Source: Sporomusaceae bacterium
GTDB lineage: Bacteria > Bacillota > Negativicutes > Acidaminococcales > JAJUGR01
DNA length: 40,449 bases
Assembly (NCBI GenBank): GCA_029265905.1
Contig: JAJUGR010000022.1
Span: forward strand, 1-40,449
Direction: 5' to 3'
This document shows, piece after piece, positions 1-7,365 of the stretch (positions are counted from its first letter, which is position 1; each line of letters begins with the position of its first letter). Below the pieces are notes generated by a model, which made no database searches, had not been told where the DNA came from, and saw only the letters and a program-made list of their open reading frames with translations. The translations under genes were made by a program, and so were the position numbers.

Positions 1-36
1 AATTGTCGATTCTAGGGTAATCTTGTATTGGGCCAT
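1..36 (-). CDS. Start of an IS256/Mutator-type transposase (12 codons visible)
   Basis: ATG at 36-34 is preceded by a strong GGAGGT ribosome site at 50-45 with 8-base spacing. The visible product is MAQYKITLESTI, which then leaves the window. From memory, several Mutator/IS256-family transposases of Firmicutes begin with a similar MAQY-[QK]-IT sequence. The position inside an IS256-like terminus supports the call. Only 12 residues are visible, so identity rests mainly on the neighbouring inverted repeat. Confidence 0.55.
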   Translation of the reverse strand, partial: MAQYKITLESTI

Positions 37-138
37 GCTCTTTTACCTCCGGTTCTGTAATGTTGGGGTAGCAACTACATTCTACCGGATTTTAGAGCCT
101 GGCCCTATTCCTTTTTACACAATTATACGGACTTAATC
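1..138 (-). mobile_element. Terminus of an IS256-family insertion sequence (partial)
   Basis: Read on the minus strand, the element begins at 138 with GATTAAGTCCGTATAATTGT, followed by GTAAAAAGG. This closely matches the terminal inverted repeat I recall for IS256 (GATAAAGTCCGTATAATTGT...). About 100 bases further in, a transposase-like reading frame starts and runs off the window. The insertion lies just beyond the terminator of the operon that ends at 223, so it probably did not disrupt a gene. The other end, and hence the target duplication, lies outside the window. Confidence 0.7.
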
Positions 139-165
139 GCCATTTGTTTGATAGAAAAACAGAAA

Positions 166-190
166 ACGCGCCTCCTGATAAGAAGCGCGC
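166..190 (-). terminator. Rho-independent terminator of the TRAP/AroE/TPP operon
   Basis: On the minus strand GCGCGCTTCT (190-181) pairs with GGAGGCGCGT (175-166), with three G-T wobbles, around the loop TATCA. A TTTTCTGTTTTTC tract follows. It lies 32 bases after the stop codon of the TIM-barrel gene, as expected for the operon end. Confidence 0.75.
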
Positions 191-222
191 TCCCTCGTAT
201 TGTCGAATCACTGTTGAATTGA

Positions 223-1068
223 TCACCGGCAGGCTGCACAAATCCTCTCCCGCCGGGGGTGGGCGGCAAAATAGGCCTTGGCTGTTTCCAGACAGCGGAA
301 GGCGTGCTCCGCGTAGCCAAATTCTTTCACATAAGCACTGTTAGGCAATTCGATCGAATAAACCATCTCCGGAAGCCGGTTGAAGATGCTGGCAATATCG
401 ATGCCGCCCTGCCCGGCGTACAACCGTCCCTCACGCATAACGCGGATCAACTCTTCTTTTTCCGCCGGAATTTCAGCCGGCGCGTCGCATAAGTGGGCAA
501 AATGGAACCATTCCCGCGGCAAGGCATCGAGGTCCTCTACCCTGTCATGCGCGCGATGGAAATGATGGGCGTCAATCATCAGCCCGGCATTGTCGCGGTT
601 GACCGTTTTCAGCACGTCGACGGCGCCTGCCAAATTCTTCACGCCGGCAATCGGCACATATTCCAGGTCAACCTTCATGCCTAGCGACTTGGCCATATCG
701 CAGATCTGGGCAAATTTCTCCAGATACACGTCGCGGTTATCCGTCCAGATGCTCGACAAAACATTCGTCGCACCGAGTTCAGCCGACACCTCAAACGCCG
801 GCAAATATTGAATTGGATCGATCTCATTTGTGACGCGCGCCAATTCGATGTCATGAATCTTAATCCCTGTATCCGCCAGGGCCCGTTTGGTTTGCTTCAG
901 CATCTCCGGGTTGTCCGACAGCGAATAGTTCGGCTCGCCCGGCAAGCCCATGTAGATCGGCCGGATGCTGACGTAGTCATAGCCGGCCCGTGCGGCGATA
1001 TACGTCATCTCAGGCGGCGCGCAGCCAAGAACGGTCAAGTGCGCCAAGGAATATTTTTGTTTCGACAT
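223..1068 (-). CDS. Sugar-phosphate isomerase/epimerase-family TIM-barrel protein, possible dehydratase
   Basis: The 281-aa product belongs to the AP-endonuclease-2 / xylose-isomerase-like TIM-barrel superfamily. This superfamily includes inosose dehydratase (IolE), hydroxypyruvate isomerase and 3-dehydroshikimate dehydratase. A metal-binding quartet is readable: E136 (DLEY), D166 (LMID), H192 (FAHLCD) and E240 (YSIEL). That is the usual E-D-H-E arrangement of these divalent-metal enzymes. No signal peptide is visible, so it is cytoplasmic. The ATG at 1068 was chosen because AGGAAGGGG sits 8 bases upstream; a TTG at 1074 is too close to it. It is the last gene of the TRAP/AroE/TPP operon, separated from the TPP gene by a 14-bp hairpin. 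With an AroE-type dehydrogenase upstream, dehydration of a keto-acid or cyclitol ketone is plausible, but the substrate is unknown. Confidence 0.7.
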   Translation of the reverse strand: MSKQKYSLAHLTVLGCAPPEMTYIAARAGYDYVSIRPIYMGLPGEPNYSLSDNPEMLKQTKRALADTGIKIHDIELARVTNEIDPIQYLPAFEVSAELGATNVLSSIWTDNRDVYLEKFAQICDMAKSLGMKVDLEYVPIAGVKNLAGAVDVLKTVNRDNAGLMIDAHHFHRAHDRVEDLDALPREWFHFAHLCDAPAEIPAEKEELIRVMREGRLYAGQGGIDIASIFNRLPEMVYSIELPNSAYVKEFGYAEHAFRCLETAKAYFAAHPRRERICAACR

Positions 1069-1106
1069 ATGCAATACCCCTTCCTTTTACTCGCATGGGC
1101 TGGCTG

Positions 1107-1139
1107 TTAAAAAGCGGCGGTATAGCCGCCGCTTTTTAA
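1107..1139 (-). terminator. Perfect 14-bp hairpin between the TPP gene and the TIM-barrel gene
   Basis: TTAAAAAGCGGCGG (1107-1120) and CCGCCGCTTTTTAA (1126-1139) form a perfect stem with a 5-base loop and T-runs on both strands. It looks like a bidirectional terminator. Inside the operon it may act as partial termination or as an mRNA-stabilising hairpin that lowers expression of the last gene. Confidence 0.75.
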
Positions 1140-1154
1140 ACGCTCGCCTTGCGA

Positions 1155-2915
1155 TCAGGTGCTGACGTGATGGACTTTTTTGCCCGGCGAATAGATGTCC
1201 ATGATGTTCCAGTGGCCGGCCGTCGGGACCGGGTTGTTGACCATCCAGACATCGATCACGACCGGCTTGTTCATCGCGATCGCTTTTTCCATCGCCGGCT
1301 TGAATTCATCTGCCGACTGAATCGTGATCCCCTCGACGCCGTAAGCGCGGGCAATGGCCGCAAAATCAGGCGAATACGTTTCGCCGTCTTTTTCAAACAG
1401 CGTGCCGAAGGTCGTGTCGTAGTGCGCTTTTTCCAGTCCGGCGATTGTGCCGAACGCATGGTTGTTCATGATCACGAAAATCGCCGGGATATTTTCAATC
1501 GCCGCCGTCGCCAACACGGCCGGGTTCTGGCCGAAGCCGCCGTCGCCGATCAGGGAGACTACTACGCGGTCCGGCGCCGCGACTTTCGCGCCCAGCGCCG
1601 CCGGCGAGCCAAAGCCCATCGTGGCGTAGCCGCCCGGCGTCAGGATCGAGCCCGGTTCATAGATCGGGAACTGCTGGCCGACGCCGTTTTTGTTCCAACC
1701 CACGTCAGTCGTGATGATCGCGTTGCGCGGCAGCACAGACCGCAGATCCGCCAAGATCCGCTGCGGGCTCATCGGGAAGACGTCGCTTTCTTCCACAGCC
1801 TTGTTGCTGGCCTTGAATTCTTTCTTGTACGCCGCGATTTCCGCCTTCAGTGCGCTTGCGTCGCGGCCTTGCGGGAAGAGCTTCTTCGCCACGCGGGTCA
1901 GGACAGTCAGCGCGTTTTTCAGGTCGGCCACGGCGCCGATCTCAACCGGGTAGTTGCGGCCGATTTCGCTCGGATCAATGTCGATGTGGATGAGCTTCGT
2001 CGGCGGGAAGCTGAAGGTGAACTCCGGATACCAGGAGCTGCAATCCGCTTCCTTGAAGCTCGTGCCGAGGCCGAGAATATAGTCGGCGTTCAGGCACTTG
2101 TCGTTGATGAACTTCGTGCCCCAAAAGCCGGTCATGCCCAAAGAAAGCGGGTGGTCGGCCGGCAGTGCGCCGACGCCCATCAGGGAGTTGGAAACCGGGA
2201 TGCCCATCTGGTCGACGAATTCGGCCAGCTCTTTGGCCGCGTCGGCCAGGATAATCCCGCCGCCGACATGGATGACAGGATTCTTGGCGGCCGCCAAGGT
2301 CTTGACGATCTTTTCCGCCAGTTCGTCGTCAATCGACGGTTTGTACATGGTTTTGGCATTGTGCTTCAGCCGTTCAAACAACGCCACGTCAATTTCCTGG
2401 GAGAAGATGTCCATCGGAATATCAACCAGGACCGGGCCGGGGCGTCCGGACTCAGCCAGCGCAAACGCTTTTTCCAGGATTTCCGGCAGGAGGTCTGCGC
2501 GGTCGACGCGCCAAGCGCGTTTGACGAAGGGGCGATATATTTCCCACTGGTCGCCGTCCGCATGGAGGTTTACTTCCTGATGCGGATGCTTGCCGTAGTA
2601 GTGGCTTGGCACATCGCCGGCGATGACGACCATCGGGATGGAGTCCATCGCGGCATTCGCGACGCCAGTAGCGGCGTTGGTCAAGCCTGGTCCCAGATGG
2701 CTGAGCACAACGGAGGCTTTTTTCGTCACGCGGGCATAGCCGTCAGCGGCATGCGAGGCAATCTGCTCGTGCCGCACGTTGATGAAGCGGATTTTTTCAC
2801 TCTTGGATAAAGCAGCAAGAAAAGCGATGACCGTATGGCCGCATAAGCCGAAGATGTGCTCAACACCACGGTCTTCCAAGTATTTGATCATTTGATTAGC
2901 GACTAAATCTTTCAC
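1155..2915 (-). CDS. Thiamine-diphosphate-dependent enzyme of the acetolactate synthase superfamily
   Basis: The 586-aa product has the three-domain layout of acetolactate synthase-like enzymes. The catalytic Glu50 lies in VRHEQIASHAADGYARV in the pyrimidine domain. A central nucleotide-binding-like domain follows (about 180-330). The diphosphate motif runs from GDG at 457 to NN at 485. The GTG at 2915 was chosen because AAAGGAGG lies 7 bases upstream; an ATG at 2939 has only a weak site. No regulatory subunit (IlvN) or other isoleucine/valine gene is nearby, so a biosynthetic IlvB role is unlikely. Its operon partners (AroE-like dehydrogenase, TIM barrel, TRAP importer) resemble the dehydrogenase-dehydratase-TPP hydrolase logic of inositol catabolism, although this is not an obvious IolD. 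A carboligase, decarboxylase or C-C hydrolase is likely; the substrate is unknown. Confidence 0.8.
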   Translation of the reverse strand: MKDLVANQMIKYLEDRGVEHIFGLCGHTVIAFLAALSKSEKIRFINVRHEQIASHAADGYARVTKKASVVLSHLGPGLTNAATGVANAAMDSIPMVVIAGDVPSHYYGKHPHQEVNLHADGDQWEIYRPFVKRAWRVDRADLLPEILEKAFALAESGRPGPVLVDIPMDIFSQEIDVALFERLKHNAKTMYKPSIDDELAEKIVKTLAAAKNPVIHVGGGIILADAAKELAEFVDQMGIPVSNSLMGVGALPADHPLSLGMTGFWGTKFINDKCLNADYILGLGTSFKEADCSSWYPEFTFSFPPTKLIHIDIDPSEIGRNYPVEIGAVADLKNALTVLTRVAKKLFPQGRDASALKAEIAAYKKEFKASNKAVEESDVFPMSPQRILADLRSVLPRNAIITTDVGWNKNGVGQQFPIYEPGSILTPGGYATMGFGSPAALGAKVAAPDRVVVSLIGDGGFGQNPAVLATAAIENIPAIFVIMNNHAFGTIAGLEKAHYDTTFGTLFEKDGETYSPDFAAIARAYGVEGITIQSADEFKPAMEKAIAMNKPVVIDVWMVNNPVPTAGHWNIMDIYSPGKKVHHVST

Positions 2916-2944
2916 TGGTAGGCCTCCTTTATCGTTCATGAAAC

Positions 2945-3814
2945 TTATTTCGCCTTCTCCGAGACAATCTTGTTAATTGTCTCCCGCATCATGGCAACCG
3001 GTTCGGGAACGCCGGTCCACAAGGAAAAGGCCTTCGCCCCCTGGTTGATTACCATGCCGATGCCGTTCATGATCTTGCAGCCCTGCGCTTCCGCATCTAA
3101 AAGCAGTTGCGTTTTGGCCGGATTGTAGGTCAGATCGGCTACGAACAATTCCTTGCGCAGATGCTCCTTGGCCAGCGGCGTCTCGCCAAGGTGAGGATAC
3201 ATGCCAACGCCGGAGGCGTTGATCAGGACGTTGCACTTGGCAACAAACTGCGGAATAACCTTATCATCAAAGGCGACCATTTCCGCACAAGGTGCGATTT
3301 TCGTATTGATGTCGTTGACCAGGGAATTGCTGGCCGCTTCAAACATATCGGTGATATAGATTTTCGGCACGCCTTTGAAAGCCAGGGTTGAGGCGACGGC
3401 TCTAGCCGCCCCGCCCGCGCCAAAGATGAAGAAGCTGCACTTCGTGATGTCCAGGCCGGATTCGTCAACCAGCGATTGAACGAATCCTTCGCCATCCGTG
3501 TTATAGCCCTTGAGCTTGCCATCTTTTATCACGACCGTGTTGACCGAGCCGATCTTCTCAGCCAGTTCATCAACTTCGTCCAAATATTCCATGATCTTAA
3601 TCTTGTTTGGCTTGGTGACGTTGAACCCGGCAAAATGCATTTTCCGAATACCGTTAACCACCGTTTCCAGATTTTCATTATTGACTTCTATCGGGAAGTA
3701 AAAATAATCCAGATGGAGTTTTTCAAAGGTTTCATTGTGCATTTGCGGTGAAAAGGTTTGTTTTAGCGGCTCGCCCAGCAAGCCGATCAGTTTTGTGTCC
3801 ACAGTAACCATCAT
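2945..3814 (-). CDS. AroE-family shikimate/quinate-type dehydrogenase, probably NAD-dependent and catabolic
   Basis: The 289-aa product matches the shikimate dehydrogenase fold. It has a substrate-binding TFSPQMHN motif (20-27), NVTKPNK with the catalytic Lys71, GYNTDGEG with catalytic Asp107, and the dinucleotide-binding loop GAGGAA (132-137). Two features differ from biosynthetic AroE. The first Ser of the carboxylate-binding SxS motif is Thr20. The NADP-phosphate-binding N-R-T motif after the second strand is replaced by D156-M-F, which suggests NAD rather than NADP. The ATG at 3814 has AAGGAG 9 bases upstream; an upstream ATG at 3835 has none. It sits between dctM and the TPP gene. A catabolic quinate/shikimate-like dehydrogenase is inferred; housekeeping AroE is less likely in this context. 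Confidence 0.85.
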   Translation of the reverse strand: MMVTVDTKLIGLLGEPLKQTFSPQMHNETFEKLHLDYFYFPIEVNNENLETVVNGIRKMHFAGFNVTKPNKIKIMEYLDEVDELAEKIGSVNTVVIKDGKLKGYNTDGEGFVQSLVDESGLDITKCSFFIFGAGGAARAVASTLAFKGVPKIYITDMFEAASNSLVNDINTKIAPCAEMVAFDDKVIPQFVAKCNVLINASGVGMYPHLGETPLAKEHLRKELFVADLTYNPAKTQLLLDAEAQGCKIMNGIGMVINQGAKAFSLWTGVPEPVAMMRETINKIVSEKAK

Positions 3815-3856
3815 CGACTTTCGCTCCTTATCCATGCGTCATTACAACTTAATCGG

Positions 3857-5137
3857 TTACCCGAGGAGGAACTTCAGCGGAATCAGCACAAGCTCAGGGA
3901 AAAGGATTAGCAGCACGAGGACAACTGATTCGATGATCAAAAACGGCATAACGTCTTTCATCAAATCGTCCATCTTGACCTTGCCGGCGCCGCAGGCGGC
4001 ATTCAAGACCGTGCCAACCGGCGGCGTCAAGAGGCCGATCGCGTTGTTCAGAATGAAAACCACGCCGAAGTAAACAGGATCGATGCCGGCCTTTGTAATC
4101 AGCGGCATCAAGACAGGCGTCAAAATCAAGACGGTCGGGGTCAGGTCCATAGCCGTACCAACAAAGAAAACCAGTACATTGATCGCGATCATGAGCAGTA
4201 TCTTATTGTCCATGTAAGCGGCCAGCCAGCCCGTGATCGTCGCCGGGATGTTGGCGATCGCAATCAACCAGGCCGAGACCATTGCCCCGGCGATCAGGAA
4301 CATGATGACGCTCGTCGTTTTCGAGGCTGTCACGAGAAGTTCCCATAGCATCTTCACCGTCATGCTGCGATAGATGACAAAGCACAAAAAGAGGGTGTAG
4401 AAAACAGCGCCAACCGCCGCTTCCGTCGGCGTCACAATGCCGAACTTGATGGTGATCATGATGATGAAAGGGAGCGCCAGCGCCCAAATCGCGTCTTTGG
4501 TCGCAACCATAACTTCTTTAAACGACTTGCGTTCAAACGTTTGCAGGTTTTGCTTGCGAGCCAGGTACCACCAGGTAACGGCCAAGCTGATAGCGATAAT
4601 CAGGCCCGGCACGAGGCCGGCCATAAACAGCTTCATAACCGAAACGCCGCTGATCGAGCCGAAGATAATGAAGGGGATGCTGGGCGGCAAAATCGGCGCT
4701 ACGATCGAGCCGGCGCCAATCAGCGCGGCCGATTCGCTTTTCCGGTAGCCGACCTCGCCCATCATCGGAACCATGATCGCGGCCAACGCGGCCGTGTCGG
4801 CGACCGCCGAACCGGACAGGCCGGCAAAGATGAAGGCCGTGATGATCGCCACATAGCCAAGGCCGCCGCGGATATGCCCGACCAGCGCCATGCCGAAGCG
4901 GATGATGCGATGGGAAATACCGCCCGCATTCATCAACTCGCCAACAAGGATGAAGAAGGGAATGGCCATCAGGGCAAAGTTATCAGCGCCGATAATCAAG
5001 TTCTGCGCCAAAATGCGGCTGTCAAACAAGCCCAAGGAAACCATCAAAGCAATGCCGCAGAACAAAAGTGCAAAGGCAATTGGCATGCCTAGCGCCATGG
5101 CGCCGCACAGGGAAGCTAAAAATACTGCAACTGTCAT
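3857..5137 (-). CDS. dctM: TRAP transporter large permease DctM
   Basis: The 426-aa product is almost entirely hydrophobic, with about a dozen predicted membrane segments typical of the DctM/SiaM ion-coupling subunit. Recognisable family segments include LGMPIAFALL near the N terminus, FAGLSGSAVADTAALA and the PPSIPFIIFG loop (the two hairpin regions), and LLTPPVGTVLN near the C terminus. It uses the sodium or proton gradient to drive uptake of the solute bound by DctP. The ATG overlaps the dctQ stop by 4 bases (ATGA), so the two are translationally coupled. Length and layout are normal for the family. Confidence 0.95.
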   Translation of the reverse strand: MTVAVFLASLCGAMALGMPIAFALLFCGIALMVSLGLFDSRILAQNLIIGADNFALMAIPFFILVGELMNAGGISHRIIRFGMALVGHIRGGLGYVAIITAFIFAGLSGSAVADTAALAAIMVPMMGEVGYRKSESAALIGAGSIVAPILPPSIPFIIFGSISGVSVMKLFMAGLVPGLIIAISLAVTWWYLARKQNLQTFERKSFKEVMVATKDAIWALALPFIIMITIKFGIVTPTEAAVGAVFYTLFLCFVIYRSMTVKMLWELLVTASKTTSVIMFLIAGAMVSAWLIAIANIPATITGWLAAYMDNKILLMIAINVLVFFVGTAMDLTPTVLILTPVLMPLITKAGIDPVYFGVVFILNNAIGLLTPPVGTVLNAACGAGKVKMDDLMKDVMPFLIIESVVLVLLILFPELVLIPLKFLLG

Positions 5138-5700
5138 TTCGCACCTTCTCCTTTGCCCGCTAATTGATCAACAATACGATCATCCTCGGATTCCTTCATA
5201 TGGACCAAGTGGTCGATGGCGCCTTTTACAAACAGCGCCCTATACAGATTGCAGCAAACAATCAAAAACATGCCAACGCTAGTAACAATGCCGATTCCGT
5301 ACATGAACGCGAGCGGGATATTCGTAGCCGGCGCCAGCGTATCTATCGTCAGCGTGGTCATTTCAAAGCTACCGTCAAACAGCACCCATAAGCAAACGAG
5401 CATCAAACTTTGGCTAATAACATAGCACAGTTTTTTCACTGGACCAGGCAAAGCCTCAACCAAAGAGCTGAAACCGAGATGATGATTTTCTTTCAACGCC
5501 CCAATGGCGCCTAGGAACACAACCCATACGAACAGGAACCGGGAGAATTCTTCCGCCCATGTCAGCCCCGAATTAAAGACATAACGCAAGACGACATTGG
5601 AAAAAACCAAGATTCCCATCAATGCCAAGAACATCGCCATGACATTGCTCACAGCCCACTCTACTCTCTCTATCTTTTTCATTGTTGTTTGTTCCTCCAT
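5134..5700 (-). CDS. dctQ: TRAP transporter small permease DctQ
   Basis: The 188-aa product has four predicted membrane helices (about 15-40, 50-70, 90-110 and 130-155), as in DctQ. The family signature WAEEFSRFLFVWVVFLGA lies in helix 2. It supports DctM in the membrane and contacts the binding protein. Two starts are possible. The ATG at 5700 has AAGGA 7 bases upstream. The ATG at 5682 (MKKIERVEW) has GGAGGA about 11 bases upstream. A perfect 19-bp hairpin separates it from dctP. Confidence 0.9.
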   Translation of the reverse strand: MEEQTTMKKIERVEWAVSNVMAMFLALMGILVFSNVVLRYVFNSGLTWAEEFSRFLFVWVVFLGAIGALKENHHLGFSSLVEALPGPVKKLCYVISQSLMLVCLWVLFDGSFEMTTLTIDTLAPATNIPLAFMYGIGIVTSVGMFLIVCCNLYRALFVKGAIDHLVHMKESEDDRIVDQLAGKGEGAK

Positions 5701-5729
5701 AACGTTGTCCTTGTGGCAGTCATTTGGAT

Positions 5730-5770
5730 AAAAGATTCTTAAGAAGGGAGGCCCTTCTTAAGAATCTTTT
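5730..5770 (-). terminator. Perfect 19-bp hairpin between dctP and dctQ
   Basis: AAAAGATTCTTAAGAAGGG (5730-5748) and CCCTTCTTAAGAATCTTTT (5752-5770) are exact inverted repeats with a 3-base loop, ending in T-runs on both strands. Between a binding-protein gene and its permease genes, such a structure usually terminates part of the transcripts and stabilises the upstream message. The binding protein is then made in excess. Confidence 0.8.
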
Positions 5771-5786
5771 GCAAAGCAGGGTCGGA

Positions 5787-6800
5787 TTATTTCGCTGCCG
5801 CGACGATTCTGTCAACCAGGTCGCCGCCAATCGTCTTGGCGACGCTTGCATACAGCGGTTTGACCATTTCCATGATCTTCTCTTTTTCGCCCGGGTTCAT
5901 ATCATTGATCTTCATGCCTTTTTCCGTCAGGATCTTGACGCTAGCCTGGTCTTCTTCTTCATTCAGCTTACGTTGGTAATCCCGCGCTTCAATGGCAGCC
6001 TTTTTGATTATTTCTTTCTCTTGGTCGGTGCACTTATCCCAGAATACTTTGCTCACCAGGAATACGTTGGCATTATAAACGTGGCCGGTGTTGCTCAGGT
6101 ATTTTTGCACTTCGTTGAATTTGCTGGAGACAACGTTGCCATAAGGATTTTCCTGTCCGTCAACAACGCCTTGCTCCATCGCGGAGTAGAGTTGCGAGAA
6201 AGACATCGGGGTCGGGTTGGTGCCCATCATTTTCCAGAACTCGACGTGCACCTTGCTTTCCAGCGTCCGAATCTTCAAGCCCTTGAGGTCATCAGCCGTA
6301 TAAATCGGACGTTTGCTGTTGGTGACATGGCGGAAGCCGTTTTCCCAGTAACCCAAGCCGATCAATTTGGCCTTCGGCAGGTCGTTCAGCAATTCGGTGC
6401 CAATCGGGCCGTCAAACACTTTATAGGCGGTTGCTTTGTCTTTAAACAGATAGGGCAGGTCGAAGGCATCAAAGCGGGGCGCAAAGGCAGCCACCACGCC
6501 AGTCGATACAGCAGTACCCTGAACAGTTCCCATCTGCAAGGCTTCCAATACCTGGCGGTCGCCGCCCAGCAAGCCATCGGCGAAAACTTCGCCCTTTAAT
6601 TTGCCGCCGGATTCTTTTTCAATGATCTCAGCAAATTTTTTGAGGCCTTTCGTGAGCGAGCGGTCGCTGTTCGTAACGATGCCCAGCTTCATCACTTTCA
6701 CGCCGCCGGCCGGCGCGGCGTCCTTTTTGGACGAACACCCAGAAACAACCAACAAACTGAGGCTTAATGCGAGACTGAGTAACTTGGTGGATTTTTTCAT
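5787..6800 (-). CDS. dctP: TRAP transporter solute-binding lipoprotein DctP
   Basis: The 337-aa product has a lipoprotein signal peptide (KK start, hydrophobic core, lipobox VVSGC with Cys22). A DctP/YiaO-type binding domain follows. The conserved Arg178 (GLKIRT), which in characterised TRAP proteins forms a salt bridge with the substrate carboxylate, is present. So is the QENP motif (216-219) after the hinge helix. The ligand is therefore probably an organic acid. It is the first gene of the operon, with a long 565-base upstream region carrying two LacI-type operators. The strong hairpin after it should raise its level relative to the permeases. Substrate identity cannot be read from the sequence. 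Confidence 0.93.
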   Translation of the reverse strand: MKKSTKLLSLALSLSLLVVSGCSSKKDAAPAGGVKVMKLGIVTNSDRSLTKGLKKFAEIIEKESGGKLKGEVFADGLLGGDRQVLEALQMGTVQGTAVSTGVVAAFAPRFDAFDLPYLFKDKATAYKVFDGPIGTELLNDLPKAKLIGLGYWENGFRHVTNSKRPIYTADDLKGLKIRTLESKVHVEFWKMMGTNPTPMSFSQLYSAMEQGVVDGQENPYGNVVSSKFNEVQKYLSNTGHVYNANVFLVSKVFWDKCTDQEKEIIKKAAIEARDYQRKLNEEEDQASVKILTEKGMKINDMNPGEKEKIMEMVKPLYASVAKTIGGDLVDRIVAAAK

Positions 6801-6974
6801 TGCTTTGCCCCTCTCTTTACTTTAGTACTTTTGTTTCCCTAACGCTTGAAGGCCGGCGCGATCTTGGCGTGGCACCCAAACCGAAGCGTTATTGATACCT
6901 GAGCTAAGGTAAGACCTAAGTAAAACAGAACATGAATGCGGCATGAATAAAAATCAAATTCTTGGCAGTTCGTT

Positions 6975-6988
6975 TTGGATCGATCTAA
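6975..6988. promoter_or_regulatory. LacI-type operator O1
   Basis: TTGGATCGATCTAA is a palindrome centred on the CG step at 6981/6982 with one mismatched pair. LacI/GalR-family operators typically have a central CG. It shares the 12-mer GATCGATCTAAT with the second site 99 bp away. It lies 174 bases upstream of dctP. Confidence 0.7.
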
Positions 6989-7071
6989 TTGAAAAGCAAA
7001 CAACGAGCCCATTTGCTTCATGCAGTTCAAACTGGCACTGTCACACACCAAACTGATTGCCGTTACCTGTT

Positions 7072-7089
7072 TACTAGATCGATCTAATA
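7072..7089. promoter_or_regulatory. LacI-type operator O2
   Basis: TACTAGATCGATCTAATA is an 18-base palindrome with one mismatched pair and a perfect 12-base core TAGATCGATCTA centred at 7080/7081. Its centre is 99 bp from that of O1, about nine to ten helical turns. This would suit looping by a tetrameric or bivalent LacI-type repressor. Confidence 0.75.
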
Positions 7090-7256
7090 CGAGTATAAGC
7101 GCCAACCGGAAGCGCTGTCAATACAAAAATCTGATAATTTTAAAAAGCTCGTCTAATCAGATTTCAGGAAATTTTTCACGTATTGTTTTGCTCGCTCTTC
7201 CTCGTTTCAGGCAATGTTTTCACAACCTATGAGCGTCAAACAACAATATTTCTGAA

Positions 7257-7285
7257 TTGACAGTATATTGCCGCTGTCCTATAAT
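7257..7285 (+). promoter_or_regulatory. Consensus sigma-A promoter of the lacI-type gene
   Basis: TTGACA (7257-7262), a 17-base spacer and TATAAT (7280-7285) form an exact consensus promoter. It points to the regulator gene that starts 80 bases downstream. Confidence 0.85.
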
Positions 7286-7365
7286 AAGCCTAACTTCACA
7301 GCGGAATTTCAATGTCATGCAAGCAGTCTTTTGCAAAATCGGTTATGTTTAGGTGATGGTTCATT

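Larger units (their letters stand above)
6801..7256. promoter_or_regulatory. Long divergent control region between dctP and the lacI-type gene
   Basis: These roughly 450 bases contain no credible gene. They hold two LacI-type palindromes (6975-6988, 7072-7089), the inverted repeat AAATCTGAT / ATCAGATTT (7127-7135 and 7156-7164), and AACGCTT / AAGCGTT (6841-6847 and 6885-6891), which could fold the dctP leader into a long hairpin. No clear -35/-10 pair for dctP stands out. The dctP promoter may be weak and activator-assisted, or overlap the operators. Confidence 0.5.

Noticed and set aside
1149-2810. A 553-codon plus-strand open frame opposite the TPP enzyme gene
   Set aside because: It is an antisense shadow: Arg/His/Val-rich, no ribosome site, no recognisable domain, while the minus strand encodes a clear TPP enzyme. 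The same holds for long frames at 18776-19753, 20706-21803, 26650-27948 and 28691-30193.
1155-2915. Identification of the TPP gene as iolD or ilvB
   Set aside because: The active-site region is acetolactate synthase-like and not obviously IolD, and no ilvN or ilvC lies nearby. The family can be named but not the reaction.
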